Origin: an uncultured Lactobacillaceae bacterium
GTDB taxonomy: Bacteria > Bacillota > Bacilli > Lactobacillales > Lactobacillaceae
Reading direction: 5' to 3'
Assembly (NCBI GenBank): GCA_945285405.1
Contig: CALYQJ010000005.1
Coordinates: forward strand, 1 to 64,000
DNA length: 64,000 nucleotides
The notes under the pieces were generated by a model. That model did no database searches, was not told the DNA's origin, and saw only the letters and a program-made list of their open reading frames with translations. The position numbers and the translations under genes are program-made. Positions within the stretch are counted from its first letter, which is position 1. The number at the start of each line of letters is the position of its first letter. Below, in pieces: positions 16,542 to 24,998 of this stretch.

Positions 16542-17653
16542 TTTTTTGCCCAAAACTGAAAATAATCTGTACGAATAGCACCGTTAAATAATTTTCGCTT
16601 TTTAGTTGCCTTCATACCATAAAATTCTTCAAAATCCAAATCACTAGTAATGATATATTTACTCCACTTTGTTAATGGGATAAACTTTTTACCGATTTCT
16701 TTTGCTATTAAATGAGCTTGTTTAGATTCACCCATACGTTCTCCATATGGTGGATTAATAATAATTACTCCTGATTCATTTGGAATGTTCAAATCACGTA
16801 AAGCCAATTGCTTAAAGTGAATTAAATTAAAAATTCCAGCACCATGAGCATTATTTTGACTTATTTCAATCATATTTTGGTTAATATCACTAGCAAAAAT
16901 GTTTAAATTAACTTTCCTATTAATTACTTCTTTTGCAGCATTTTTTTGATTTTCCAAAAGTTTAGAATTAACATAAGCAAAATGATTAAACAAAAAATCT
17001 CTTTTTAATCCTGGGGCAATATTTGCTCCAATTAAAGCTGCTTCAATTGCAATAGTCCCTGATCCCGTCATTGGATCAATTAAGGGCATTTCTGCATTCC
17101 AATTAGTAAGCATAATTAAGCTAGCAGCAAGATTTTCTTTTAATGGTGCTGTTCCTTTTTCAATTCGATACCCTCTCTTAAATAAGCTATCGCCTGTAGT
17201 ATCTAGCCACACTTCTGCTATGTTTTTTTCTAGACGTACATTTATCCGATATTCCGCTCCTGATTCAGGCAAATGACTTTGACGATGATAAATAGTTTGT
17301 AATTTCTTAATAATCGCTTTTTTAGAAATTGATTGAATATCTGACAAACTAAAAACTTTTGAAAGTTTACTACGTGCATTAACAATAATTTTACCGTTTA
17401 TTGGAATTATTTCTTCCCACGAAATTTCATAAATATGATCAAATAACTCTTCAAAAGATAAAACTTTAAAATTTGCTAAAACAATTTGAATACGATCAAC
17501 ACTTCGCAACCAAAGGTTTGTTTTAGCGATATCCTCATAATCACCATTAAAATAGATTCTACCATTATCTACTTTTGGCTGATATCCTAAATTAATCAAT
17601 TCCTTTTTTGAGACTGATTCAATTCCACTTGCTACATTTGCTACTAATTTCAT
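16538..17653 (-). CDS. ypsC: THUMP-domain class I RNA methyltransferase (YpsC/RlmL type)
   Basis: A 371-residue rRNA or tRNA guanine/adenine methyltransferase. The N-terminal ferredoxin-like and THUMP domains (about 1-160) bind RNA. The Rossmann domain has DPMTGSGTIAIEAALIGAN (about 192-210), the SAM site, and INPPYGER near 298-305, the N-P-P-Y catalytic motif. This position next to rnpB and gpsB matches B. subtilis ypsC. The exact methylated base is inferred from the family and is not proven. It is the last gene before cls, and the rnpB terminator lies just upstream. Confidence 0.9.
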   Translation of the reverse strand: MKLVANVASGIESVSKKELINLGYQPKVDNGRIYFNGDYEDIAKTNLWLRSVDRIQIVLANFKVLSFEELFDHIYEISWEEIIPINGKIIVNARSKLSKVFSLSDIQSISKKAIIKKLQTIYHRQSHLPESGAEYRINVRLEKNIAEVWLDTTGDSLFKRGYRIEKGTAPLKENLAASLIMLTNWNAEMPLIDPMTGSGTIAIEAALIGANIAPGLKRDFLFNHFAYVNSKLLENQKNAAKEVINRKVNLNIFASDINQNMIEISQNNAHGAGIFNLIHFKQLALRDLNIPNESGVIIINPPYGERMGESKQAHLIAKEIGKKFIPLTKWSKYIITSDLDFEEFYGMKATKKRKLFNGAIRTDYFQFWAKN

Positions 17654-17670
17654 TTTTTCCCCTTTTAAGA

Positions 17671-17700
17671 TAAAAAAACCTAGGTTAAAAACCTAGGTAC
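17671..17700 (-). terminator. Rho-independent terminator of rnpB
   Basis: On the minus strand the stem ACCTAGGTT, loop TTT and AACCTAGGT is followed directly by seven T. It begins a few bases after the RNase P RNA 3' end and precedes ypsC. Confidence 0.88.
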
Positions 17701-17705
17701 TGAAA

Positions 17706-18080
17706 TGCAAGCTTCTATAAGCCATGTTCTGTTCCAAAAATATTTCAGCGGAATATTTTTTTCGGTAACCATCTGTCTTCGCTTTAACGATATTGACCTA
17801 AGTTTGATTCCTCGATCAACATGCCCCTACCGTAGTTTGGGTTGCTCACTCGTGGGGTTTACCCGTTCCACTTATAAATTTCTTTATAACTCGTCTCTGT
17901 GGCACTTTATGGAAGCTAACATAGAATATAAAAATTCCTTAGCTAGTCGATCCGCCGTTACATTAATTATGTACCTTGACTTATTAGGTCAAGCACGAAC
18001 ACTATTCGCATTTCAGCGAATGTGAGCATGGACTTTCCTCAGCTAGCAATATACTAACCGCGATTACCCAAAACTTGCAC
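17706..18080 (-). ncRNA. rnpB: RNase P RNA, type B
   Basis: The catalytic RNA that trims the 5' leader of pre-tRNAs, about 375 bases. On the minus strand I see the conserved elements in order: GGGTAATCGC, GAGGAAAGTCCATGCTC, AGTGTTCGTGC, AAAGTGCCACAGAGACGA, GTGGAACGGGTAAACCCC, GAGCAACCCAAAC, GGTAGGGG and the 3' ACAGAACATGGCTTA. The ends TGCAAG and CTTGCA form P1. The gpsB-rnpB-ypsC order matches Bacillus. End positions are estimated to within a few bases. Confidence 0.95.
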
Positions 18081-18101
18081 TAGTTAATTATCATAATATA
18101 A

Positions 18102-18476
18102 TTAATCAGAATTATCTAGTTTTAATCCAAAAACTTTTCGCTCTAAATTAGAAATTCGCTTAAGAATATCATAATTAGTAACTGCACTATTTTTATTTAA
18201 GCTTCCTGTTTGTTTTGCAACAGTTAATTGTTTACTCAATTCATCAACACGACGAATTAAACGTTGATTTTCTTGAGTTAGATGATCAACTTGTTGAATA
18301 TAATTTTCATAATCTTTAATTATTTCATCAAGAAATTCATTTACTTGATCTTTATCAAATCCTCGTAGTCTGGTATCAAAATTCTTATCTGCAATTTCTC
18401 GAGGATTTAATTTAATTGACAATTCATCATCGACTTCTGAACGATGTTGATTTACTTCTTCCATATGATCCAACAT
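18102..18476 (-). CDS. gpsB: cell division regulator GpsB
   Basis: A 124-residue DivIVA/GpsB coiled-coil protein that links division and elongation peptidoglycan synthesis. After a 20-residue acidic lead, LNPREIADKNFDTRLRGFDKD (23-43) matches the N-terminal membrane and PBP-binding domain. A coiled coil runs about 45-85. The C-terminal NYDILKRISNLERKVFG (102-118) is the conserved trimerisation segment. The lead is longer than in B. subtilis. A promoter lies 30 bases upstream, and rnpB is immediately downstream and probably partly co-transcribed. Confidence 0.95.
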   Translation of the reverse strand: MLDHMEEVNQHRSEVDDELSIKLNPREIADKNFDTRLRGFDKDQVNEFLDEIIKDYENYIQQVDHLTQENQRLIRRVDELSKQLTVAKQTGSLNKNSAVTNYDILKRISNLERKVFGLKLDNSD

Positions 18477-18505
18477 GTTACCTCTATTTTATTCAATCTA
18501 ATAAA

Positions 18506-18534
18506 ATTATATCAAAGCTAATAAGTATTGTTAA
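18506..18534 (-). promoter_or_regulatory. sigma-A promoter of gpsB
   Basis: On the minus strand TTAACA (18534-18529), a 17-base spacer and a perfect TATAAT (18511-18506) lie 30 bases before the gpsB start. Confidence 0.75.
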
Positions 18535-18674
18535 TCAATCTTTAACTTGATTAATTTTTTAAAAGAACATTGATTCTATCTTCGACTAACAAACTATTTT
18601 TTAAATTTATTTGATCTTAAAAAATTTATTTCTAAAAAATGACTTACTTTAGAATCTGTCATAGAATTTTTTCT

Positions 18675-18704
18675 AAAAAAAAAGCAATCATAACATTGCT
18701 TTTT
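18675..18704 (-). terminator. terminator after tRNA-Ala
   Basis: Minus-strand stem AAAAAGCAAT and ATTGCTTTTT with a six-base loop and a T tail, 26 bases after the tRNA 3' end. Confidence 0.8.
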
Positions 18705-18729
18705 GCTAAATGTTTGAATTAGTTTTTAA

Positions 18730-18802
18730 TGGAGAATATCGGACTTGAACCGACGGCCTCTTACATGCGAAGCAAGCGCTCTCCCAACTGAGCTAATTCC
18801 CC
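18730..18802 (-). tRNA. tRNA-Ala (anticodon CGC)
   Basis: A 73-base tRNA on the minus strand. The acceptor stem is GGGGAAT/ATTCTCC with one G-U pair. The D arm contains AGCTCAGTTGGGAGAGC. The anticodon stem CTTGC/GTAAG encloses loop TTCGCAT, so the anticodon is CGC, reading GCG alanine codons. The T loop is TTCAAGT and CCA is not encoded. It has its own promoter and terminator. Confidence 0.9.
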
Positions 18803-18814
18803 ATAGCAAACTTA

Positions 18815-18843
18815 ATTATACACTTGAGTTAAAGTTTTGTGAA
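18815..18843 (-). promoter_or_regulatory. promoter of tRNA-Ala
   Basis: On the minus strand TTCACA (18843-18838), a 17-base spacer and perfect TATAAT (18820-18815), ending 12 bases before the tRNA. It overlaps the last codons of the VanZ/RDD gene. Confidence 0.75.
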
Positions 18844-19961
18844 TTAAAAAGAGAAATTTGTTTTGTCCTACTTAACTTTTCATACCAAGTCCGGTGGCCT
18901 TTTTTTAACAACAAAAGAATATCGCCAATGAAAAAAATTAAAGGCAAAAGTATAATTAAAATTAAAGCTATGTAATCTGAAAGTTCAGATGTTTTAGCCC
19001 GTGATAATTGAAATAATAACCAATTTAAAAAATATATGTTGCAAATAATGATTCCATATCCTATAAAATTACGCAGAACTATTTGCCACCATGCCGCTTT
19101 TCCCGTTCTTAAAATACTTCCATATTGAAGTTTTACTACTTTCATTCCTAAAGTTGAACCACCAAGTAAACATGGCATTACAACAAAAGTAAGAATCAAT
19201 ATCAAAATATTTTTCATACTAAAAGAAAGAAAATTTTTAAATAAAAATTGAAATAATGATACTAATAAAGCAGTTATTACTAAATCAATAAAAAATGCTA
19301 ATATACGTCTACCTAAAGATATATTGTCGGAACGTTCAGCAGATTTTTCATTTACCTGAGATAAATCAGGTAATAATTTTTGAAAAATAGGTGCAATTGC
19401 ATAACCAATGATTCCGCCTAAAGTATTTAAGATAAGATCATCTACATCAAACAATCGATAAGGACGTTGATATAAACCATACAAAGCACTCAATTGAGTT
19501 AATTCAAAAAAAAGTGATAAACAAAAACTAGCTATTAATGTAGTTTTTAGCTTTACTTGAAAGTAATAATGTAGGAAAAAGCCAAATGGAATAGTTAAAG
19601 CCAGATTAAATAATGGTTGAATAAACGTTCCATCTTTTATACCTTCCTTCCATGCATAAACGCCTTGAGTAACCATAGGATTTGATCTAACAAATTCTTT
19701 AATAATCATCAATGGATCTAAATTATATTTAGGATAGTGCTCGGCTGCCAAATGAGCAACTTCTTCCTTAGAAGGTAATGGTAAAATTATTAAAAAATAA
19801 GCCGAAATCAAATAAAAAACAAAAGCAAATGTAACTATAAAGCGCCATGGAGAAATTGCTCCATATTTACGGTATTGCCAAATCAGAAAGGGAATTAAAA
19901 AAATAATTAATGCTATTGGAAATACCAATATTGCTGTTTTAATTGATATTATGTATGTCAT
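18816..19961 (-). CDS. VanZ-like and RDD domain membrane protein
   Basis: A 381-residue polytopic membrane protein with two joined families. Residues about 40-190 form a VanZ-like domain with four or five helices and the conserved NLALTIPFGFFLHY and DVDDLILNTLGG segments (about 114-127 and 173-184). Residues about 215-375 form an RDD domain (GRRILAFFIDLVIT, GSTLGMKVVKLQY, LLRRN-like ALRNFIGYG). VanZ proteins are linked to lipid-II or glycopeptide tolerance and RDD proteins to ion or lipid transport, but no substrate can be assigned here. Its 3' end contains the tRNA-Ala promoter. Confidence 0.82.
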   Translation of the reverse strand: MTYIISIKTAILVFPIALIIFLIPFLIWQYRKYGAISPWRFIVTFAFVFYLISAYFLIILPLPSKEEVAHLAAEHYPKYNLDPLMIIKEFVRSNPMVTQGVYAWKEGIKDGTFIQPLFNLALTIPFGFFLHYYFQVKLKTTLIASFCLSLFFELTQLSALYGLYQRPYRLFDVDDLILNTLGGIIGYAIAPIFQKLLPDLSQVNEKSAERSDNISLGRRILAFFIDLVITALLVSLFQFLFKNFLSFSMKNILILILTFVVMPCLLGGSTLGMKVVKLQYGSILRTGKAAWWQIVLRNFIGYGIIICNIYFLNWLLFQLSRAKTSELSDYIALILIILLPLIFFIGDILLLLKKGHRTWYEKLSRTKQISLFNSQNFNSSV

Positions 19962-20036
19962 ATAAAGATAATATCACAACAAAAAAATATGTTCAATTAT
20001 ATAGAATATTACTTTTTTAAAAGTCCAATTATCTAA

Positions 20037-21314
20037 TTAACTGGATTCGGAAGCAGCTTTTTTAGGTAAAATTAAATTTAAAATAATGGCCAACAACGTT
20101 GAAAGTGCGACTCCTGTAAAAACAATCCCATGGCCTAAGTCTAATTGAAAATTACCGATTCCTGTTACTAGTACTGGTGCAGCAATCATTATGTTTCGTT
20201 TTTTCCCAAAATCAACTTTGTTATCAACAATGATTTGCAAACCAGTTACAGCTATAACGCCATATAATATGAACCCTATTCCACCAATTACTGCTCCCGG
20301 AATTGATTGAATTAATGCACTTAACTTTCCAACAAAACTAAAAATAATAGCAAAGAAAGCAGCACCACCAATTACCCAAACTGAATAAACTCTATTTAAT
20401 TGCATAACCCCAATGTTTTCACCGTAACTGGTTACCGACGGACCACCAATTAAACTCGCAGCTATCGATGCCATACCATCACCAGTTAAAGTTTTAGCTA
20501 ATCCAGGATCTTTAAAAAAATTACGCTCCGTAATTTTATTTAAAACCATAATATGACCTAAATGTTCTGAAATAGTGACAAATGCTAATGGAGCCATGCT
20601 AATAATTGCACTCAGATAAAGATGCTTACTCTCAAAAATACTATTAAATTTTGGCAAAGTAAACCATTTAGCATTTGCTACTGGTGTTAGATCGACGATA
20701 CCAAAAAGAATTGCAAAAATATATCCAGTAATAATTCCTAATAAAATCGAAATTAATCCCCAAAATCCTTTTAAAAACATATTATATCCAATCGTAAAAA
20801 GTAATGTTAATAAAGCAACTAAAAATATTTTAATATCAAATTTTCCAGTAGCTACACCTCCTACTCGAGTAGCATTTAAAGCAGCAGATCCAGCTAAACT
20901 CAATCCTATTACAATAGAAACTGGTCCGACTACTTCTGGTGGAAAAATTAAATCTATCCAATGCGTACCAACTTTTGCGACAATTAAAGCAACTACTAAA
21001 TAAACAAGACCAACACTAAAAATACCTTGTGCTACCGCCGGATATCCAAAAGATTTCATTAAACTCGCCATAGGAATTACAAATGCAAAACTTGATCCCA
21101 TATAAGCTGGAATTTTTCCATGTGTAATTAAAATATGTAATAATGTTCCAACACCTGATGAAATTAATGCAACGCTAGGATTTAATCCAACTAACAAAGG
21201 CACTAAAACAGTAGATCCGAACATACTAAACATATGCTGTAATGATAAACCAATCCAAGTTCCCAATGGAGGCCGTTCATTTATATCGTAAATTGCATTG
21301 CCATTTTTTAACAT
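20037..21314 (-). CDS. pyrP: uracil permease, NCS2 family
   Basis: A 425-residue nucleobase:cation symporter-2 protein with about 12-14 hydrophobic segments. GSSFAFVIPMASLM near 73-86 is the conserved uracil-binding loop, and GPSVTSYGENIGVM near 292-305 the second signature, both typical of UraA/PyrP rather than xanthine permeases. It brings uracil into the cell. This fits the loss of de novo pyrimidine genes inferred from the degenerate pyrR-carA-carB cluster. GGAGAG precedes the ATG. An attenuator-like terminator lies 33 bases before the start. Confidence 0.92.
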   Translation of the reverse strand: MLKNGNAIYDINERPPLGTWIGLSLQHMFSMFGSTVLVPLLVGLNPSVALISSGVGTLLHILITHGKIPAYMGSSFAFVIPMASLMKSFGYPAVAQGIFSVGLVYLVVALIVAKVGTHWIDLIFPPEVVGPVSIVIGLSLAGSAALNATRVGGVATGKFDIKIFLVALLTLLFTIGYNMFLKGFWGLISILLGIITGYIFAILFGIVDLTPVANAKWFTLPKFNSIFESKHLYLSAIISMAPLAFVTISEHLGHIMVLNKITERNFFKDPGLAKTLTGDGMASIAASLIGGPSVTSYGENIGVMQLNRVYSVWVIGGAAFFAIIFSFVGKLSALIQSIPGAVIGGIGFILYGVIAVTGLQIIVDNKVDFGKKRNIMIAAPVLVTGIGNFQLDLGHGIVFTGVALSTLLAIILNLILPKKAASESS

Positions 21315-21346
21315 TCTTGCTTCTCTCCTATAATTATTATTTTAAA

Positions 21347-21373
21347 CAAAAAAAAACTCCTCAACTGAGAAGT
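21347..21373 (-). promoter_or_regulatory. attenuator-like terminator in the uracil permease leader
   Basis: On the minus strand the stem ACTTCTC, loop AGTT and GAGGAGT (G-U pair included) is followed by nine T, placed between the upstream leader and the permease ribosome binding site. A terminator in this position is expected to control the gene by attenuation. I could not find a PyrR binding-loop consensus or an obvious antiterminator in the preceding 100 bases, so the sensing mechanism is unknown. It could instead be the terminator of an unseen small RNA. Confidence 0.6.
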
Positions 21374-21508
21374 AAAATCAAAATAATTAAAAGATTCAAG
21401 AAAGGAAACACCAGCCCACTTGTTATAACATGAAGCTATCGTTAATATATTTCTTTTTATCTCCTGATTATCTTTCACTATTTTGTATTCCTTTTAGATT
21501 TTAAAAAA

Positions 21509-21802
21509 TCATACCGATTTTTTAAAACAATTGCAATGTTTTTGAAGATATTTTTCTTTTTGAAGACGATTTAATTTTTTGAATTTTATTTCAAAAGATA
21601 ATGCGGAACCTTTATCAGGAAAAATCTCATAATAAATTAAAGATACAGGCAGATGTGACCTTGTATATTTTGCTCCTTTTCCTAAATTATGTGTTTTTAT
21701 TCGATGATTTAAATTATTAGTTGTACCCGCATAAAAAGCTCCATTACTACAAAGCAATACATAAAAAAAATATTTTTCAATTTTAACCATTAATAATTTC
21801 AC
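21509..21802 (-). CDS. GIY-YIG nuclease family protein (YazA/UPF0213)
   Basis: A 97-residue stand-alone GIY-YIG domain. YFFYVLLCSNGAFYAGTT (11-28) carries the Y-V-L and Y-A-G signature tyrosines, with Arg33 (NHR) and Glu66 in SFEIKFKKL near the active site. The family is widespread in Firmicutes beside the tRNA methyltransferase gene, as here, and its cellular role is not settled. The start is GTG at 21802, four bases after GGAG and 20 bases inside the upstream gene; an ATG at 21790 is a second possibility. Confidence 0.88.
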   Translation of the reverse strand: MKLLMVKIEKYFFYVLLCSNGAFYAGTTNNLNHRIKTHNLGKGAKYTRSHLPVSLIYYEIFPDKGSALSFEIKFKKLNRLQKEKYLQKHCNCFKKSV

Positions 21803-22520
21803 TTAACTCCGAAGTATAGACTCCCTTTTTTTTATAAATATATAACGGAGGTTCAATTTTTATACCATCGCTACTTTTACCTTTGATTGCTTCTATAAAG
21901 ACCATTTTTGCGTTTGTATTTCGAAAAGAATGAATAAATTTTAAACGATTGATTCCTAAATTATACTGTGAAAATCCAGCTAAAATTTCAGTCAGACGCT
22001 CAGGACGATGAACAAAATAAGCTCTACCACCACTTTTTAACAACAAATTTGTTATCTTTAAAATTTGCAATAAATTAGTTTGAACCTCATGCCGAGCAAT
22101 AGCAAAGGCAGATTTAGGATTACGAATAGAATGAGGTAAAATTTTAAAGTAAGGTGGATTACAGCATAGTACATCAACTGAGTCATGAGCCATATATTTT
22201 AAAGAATCTTTAAGATCAATATTCAAGATTGTAATTTGTTTTTGAGCATGATTCAATTCTCTAGTTCGACGGGCCATGTCAACAAGTTGTTTTTGTAATT
22301 CAATTTCAATAATTTTAGCATTAGTTTTTCTTAATAAAAATGTAGCTACAGCTCCATTACCGGATCCTAAATCAACAACTACTTTTGATTGAGGGGAAAT
22401 CTTTGTATAATAAGCTAGAATAATTGCATCCAAAGAAAAAGAAAAAACATCTTTACTTTGAATAATTGGCAAACTTTGATTAAAGATATAATCGATTCTT
22501 TCATTATTTTTTAAATTCAT
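21783..22520 (-). CDS. tRNA1(Val) adenine-37 N6-methyltransferase-like protein (YabB)
   Basis: A 245-residue class I SAM-dependent methyltransferase. VVVDLGSGNGAVA (47-59) binds SAM and CNPPYF (120-125) is the N-P-P-Y catalytic motif of N6-adenine methyltransferases. Similarity and the GIY-YIG partner match the Firmicute YabB/TrmN6 group. Methylation of tRNA-Val A37 is inferred from E. coli TrmN6. It is divergent from plsC, 35 bases away. Confidence 0.88.
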   Translation of the reverse strand: MNLKNNERIDYIFNQSLPIIQSKDVFSFSLDAIILAYYTKISPQSKVVVDLGSGNGAVATFLLRKTNAKIIEIELQKQLVDMARRTRELNHAQKQITILNIDLKDSLKYMAHDSVDVLCCNPPYFKILPHSIRNPKSAFAIARHEVQTNLLQILKITNLLLKSGGRAYFVHRPERLTEILAGFSQYNLGINRLKFIHSFRNTNAKMVFIEAIKGKSSDGIKIEPPLYIYKKKGVYTSELSEIING

Positions 22521-22555
22521 TTTATTCTTAAACCGAATCAGATAGGAGATTTCAA

Positions 22556-23209
22556 ATGTTTTATACTTTTATGCGATATTTAGTAGCATTTATTGTTTGG
22601 TTAATTAATGGAAAAATTAAAATTCAAAACAAAGATATAATTAAGAAAAAAAATTATATCTTTGTTGGGCCGCATAGAACATGGTGGGAACCGATAATTG
22701 TAGCATTAGCAGCCTGGCCAATTCGGTTTTCATTCATGGCAAAAAAGGAGCTTTTTCATAATTTTATTTTACGTTTTATCTTGACTCATGTTAATGCATT
22801 CCCCGTAGATCGTAAAAATCCCAAACCTTCAGCCATTAAAATTCCTGTAAAATATTTAAAATCAGGTAAATTATCATTATTAATATACCCTTCTGGAACT
22901 CGCCATTCAGCTGCAATGAAAGGAGGAGTTGCATTAATTGATAGATTGACGCATTCAGAAATTATTCCTGTTGTCTATCAAGGACCCATAAAATTTTCAG
23001 GAGTTTTAAAAAGGCAAAAAATGACCATACGTTTTGGAGAACCTTTATCCGTTGATTATTCAATTAAAAATTTAGATAAATTTACATCAGACCTTGATCA
23101 AAAAATGACTTTAAGTTTTGCAAAACTAGATTACGAAATTAATCCCAATTTTAAATATACTCCCAATTCAAAAAAATTAGCTCAGGAAAAAGCAAAAAAC
23201 CAACTTTAA
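22556..23209 (+). CDS. plsC: 1-acyl-sn-glycerol-3-phosphate acyltransferase
   Basis: A 217-residue membrane-associated acyltransferase that forms phosphatidic acid. A short N-terminal hydrophobic segment (about 5-18) precedes the catalytic motif HRTWWE (40-45), the H-x4-D/E box, with Glu instead of the usual Asp. YPSGTRHS near 101-108 corresponds to the EGTRS box, and PVVYQGP near 140 to block IV. The H-R-T-W-W-E form is common in lactobacilli as I recall it. ATAGGAG precedes the ATG. Confidence 0.92.
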   Translation: MFYTFMRYLVAFIVWLINGKIKIQNKDIIKKKNYIFVGPHRTWWEPIIVALAAWPIRFSFMAKKELFHNFILRFILTHVNAFPVDRKNPKPSAIKIPVKYLKSGKLSLLIYPSGTRHSAAMKGGVALIDRLTHSEIIPVVYQGPIKFSGVLKRQKMTIRFGEPLSVDYSIKNLDKFTSDLDQKMTLSFAKLDYEINPNFKYTPNSKKLAQEKAKNQL

Positions 23210-23231
23210 ATTTATAAATACGAAAATTTAA

Positions 23232-23555
23232 TTATGCAATTCCTAAAGCAATTTTAGCATAACGAGATAAACGATCCATTGACCAAGGAGGATCAAAAGT
23301 TAATTCTATTTCAACATTTTTAACTTCCGATACATTCTTTAATTCAGTTTCAATCATATTTTGTAATTCTTGGCTTAAGGGACAACCAACAACAGTTAAT
23401 GTCATTAAGATTTTACAAGTTCCTGCATCATCCAAATCAACTTGATAAACTAACCCCAAGTTAATAATATCAATACCTAGTTCTGGATCAATTACATTTT
23501 CTAAAGCTTCTAAAATTTCCTTTTTAATCTGTTCATCATGATTAACTTCACTCAT
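23232..23555 (-). CDS. metal-sulfur cluster assembly factor (DUF59/SufT-like)
   Basis: A 107-residue MIP18/PaaD-type protein. DPELGIDIINLGLVYQV (23-39) and TVVGCPL (54-60, with conserved Cys58) are the family hallmarks, and the C-terminal FDPPW is typical of SufT-like members. It is thought to help mature Fe-S proteins. No suf genes are in this window, so the partner is unknown. It starts six bases after the tautomerase gene. Confidence 0.9.
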   Translation of the reverse strand: MSEVNHDEQIKKEILEALENVIDPELGIDIINLGLVYQVDLDDAGTCKILMTLTVVGCPLSQELQNMIETELKNVSEVKNVEIELTFDPPWSMDRLSRYAKIALGIA

Positions 23556-23561
23556 TAATTT

Positions 23562-23747
23562 TTAAGTATCACTCCTTAACTTACCACCATCAGCTAAACG
23601 ATTTGTTGGTAATTCATTAAGAACAATATGGACGTGATCTTTAGGTGCTTGAATATCTCGACTAATAACTTCTGTAATATCTTTTACTAACTTTTTTAAT
23701 TGTTCCTCTGATCTTCCTTCAATTAGATCAATATGTACTAACGGCAT
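23562..23747 (-). CDS. 4-oxalocrotonate tautomerase family enzyme
   Basis: A 61-residue tautomerase. Removal of Met1 exposes the catalytic Pro (MPLVHIDL). Arg12 and a C-terminal Arg are in the usual positions and the length is that of 4-OT monomers, which form hexamers. The physiological substrate in lactic acid bacteria is unknown. GGAG lies just upstream, and the gene follows pepT by 12 bases. Confidence 0.92.
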   Translation of the reverse strand: MPLVHIDLIEGRSEEQLKKLVKDITEVISRDIQAPKDHVHIVLNELPTNRLADGGKLRSDT

Positions 23748-23759
23748 TTTCTTCTCCTT

Positions 23760-24998
23760 TTAATTATTATTGTTTGCAGTTAAATTAATAATTTGCAAAA
23801 TAACATCTGCGGCTTTTTCCATTACTTGTAAGGAAATATACTCATAACGACCATGCATATTTTCACCACCAGCAAAAAGATTAGGTGTCGGTAATCCCAT
23901 AAATGATATCTTTGAGCCATCTGTTCCACCTCTTACTGGTACCTCAATAGGTTTAATACCTAAATTTTTCATTGCTTTTCTTGCTAGATTAATGACCTCA
24001 GGATGTTCTTTTAATACTTCAGCCATATTATAATATTGATTAGTAATTTTAACTTTAACTCTTGAATCGCCATACTTTTTATTCAACTGATTAGCAATTT
24101 CTTCAACTAATTTTTGACGATTTAAAAGTCCCTGACGATCAAAATCTCTAACAATATAAAACATTTCCGCATGATCAACTGTACCATTAAGTTTAGTCAG
24201 ATAAAAAAAGCCTTGACGGTCTTTGGTATTTTCAGGAAATTCATCTTGTGGTAAAGATTGGTGAAAATCAATCGCAACTTGTAATGCATTAATCATTTTT
24301 TTATAAGCAACACTAGGATGAATTGAATATCCTTGAATTTGAACATTTAAACTAGCCGCATTGAAAGTTTCCCATTCTAATTCGCCTTCTGTACCGCCAT
24401 CAATAGTGTATGCATAATTTGCCCCAAAATCGTCAACATCAAAGTTATCTGCACCAAAACCAGTTTCTTCATCCGTTCCAAAACCGATGCGAACTTTACC
24501 ATGTTTAATTTCAGGATGGGCTATTAAATATTCCATTACAGAAACAATTTCAGTAACACCTGCTTTATCATCTGCTCCTAAAAGAGTTGTGCCATCAGTG
24601 GTAATCAAAGTATTACCAAAATATTTCTTTAAATTAGGTGAATTTACTATATCCAAACTATATCCACTTTTTCCAAGCGGAATTTTACTTTTCCCATCAT
24701 AATTTTTAATAATCTGAGGTTGAACATTTTCTGAATTAAAATCAGCAGTATCAACATGCGCAATAAAACCTACAACTGGAACTGTTTTAGAAATATTAGC
24801 AGGTAACGTTGCTGTACAATAATTACTTTTGGAATTTATTTTTACCTCTTTTAAACCAATCGTTTTTAATTCCTCAGCCAATTTTTTTAAAAATTGCATT
24901 TGACTTGGTGTCGATGGCCTTGTAGAGCTTTCAGAATTTGAACGAGTATTAATTTTAACGTAACGAATAAATCTGTCTAATAAGTTTGTATACTTCAT
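23760..24998 (-). CDS. pepT: peptidase T (tripeptide aminopeptidase)
   Basis: A 412-residue dinuclear zinc aminopeptidase of the M20B family that releases the N-terminal residue from tripeptides. Zinc-site motifs are visible in order: HVDTADF (about 81-87), GADDKAGV (about 143-150) and DEETGFGADNFD (about 177-188), with the catalytic Glu-Glu inside the last. RGGTDGS near 355 completes the site. Length is normal. Its start overlaps the nif3-like stop by four bases. Peptidases fit a peptide-scavenging lactic acid bacterium. Confidence 0.96.
   Translation of the reverse strand: MKYTNLLDRFIRYVKINTRSNSESSTRPSTPSQMQFLKKLAEELKTIGLKEVKINSKSNYCTATLPANISKTVPVVGFIAHVDTADFNSENVQPQIIKNYDGKSKIPLGKSGYSLDIVNSPNLKKYFGNTLITTDGTTLLGADDKAGVTEIVSVMEYLIAHPEIKHGKVRIGFGTDEETGFGADNFDVDDFGANYAYTIDGGTEGELEWETFNAASLNVQIQGYSIHPSVAYKKMINALQVAIDFHQSLPQDEFPENTKDRQGFFYLTKLNGTVDHAEMFYIVRDFDRQGLLNRQKLVEEIANQLNKKYGDSRVKVKITNQYYNMAEVLKEHPEVINLARKAMKNLGIKPIEVPVRGGTDGSKISFMGLPTPNLFAGGENMHGRYEYISLQVMEKAADVILQIINLTANNNN

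Noticed and set aside
17705..18025. Open frame of 106 codons on the plus strand
   Set aside because: It is antisense to the RNase P RNA, whose conserved elements fill this interval on the minus strand.
21380..21480. PyrR binding loop or purine riboswitch in the uracil permease leader
   Set aside because: I looked for the conserved PyrR loop and purine aptamer motifs on the minus strand and found neither.
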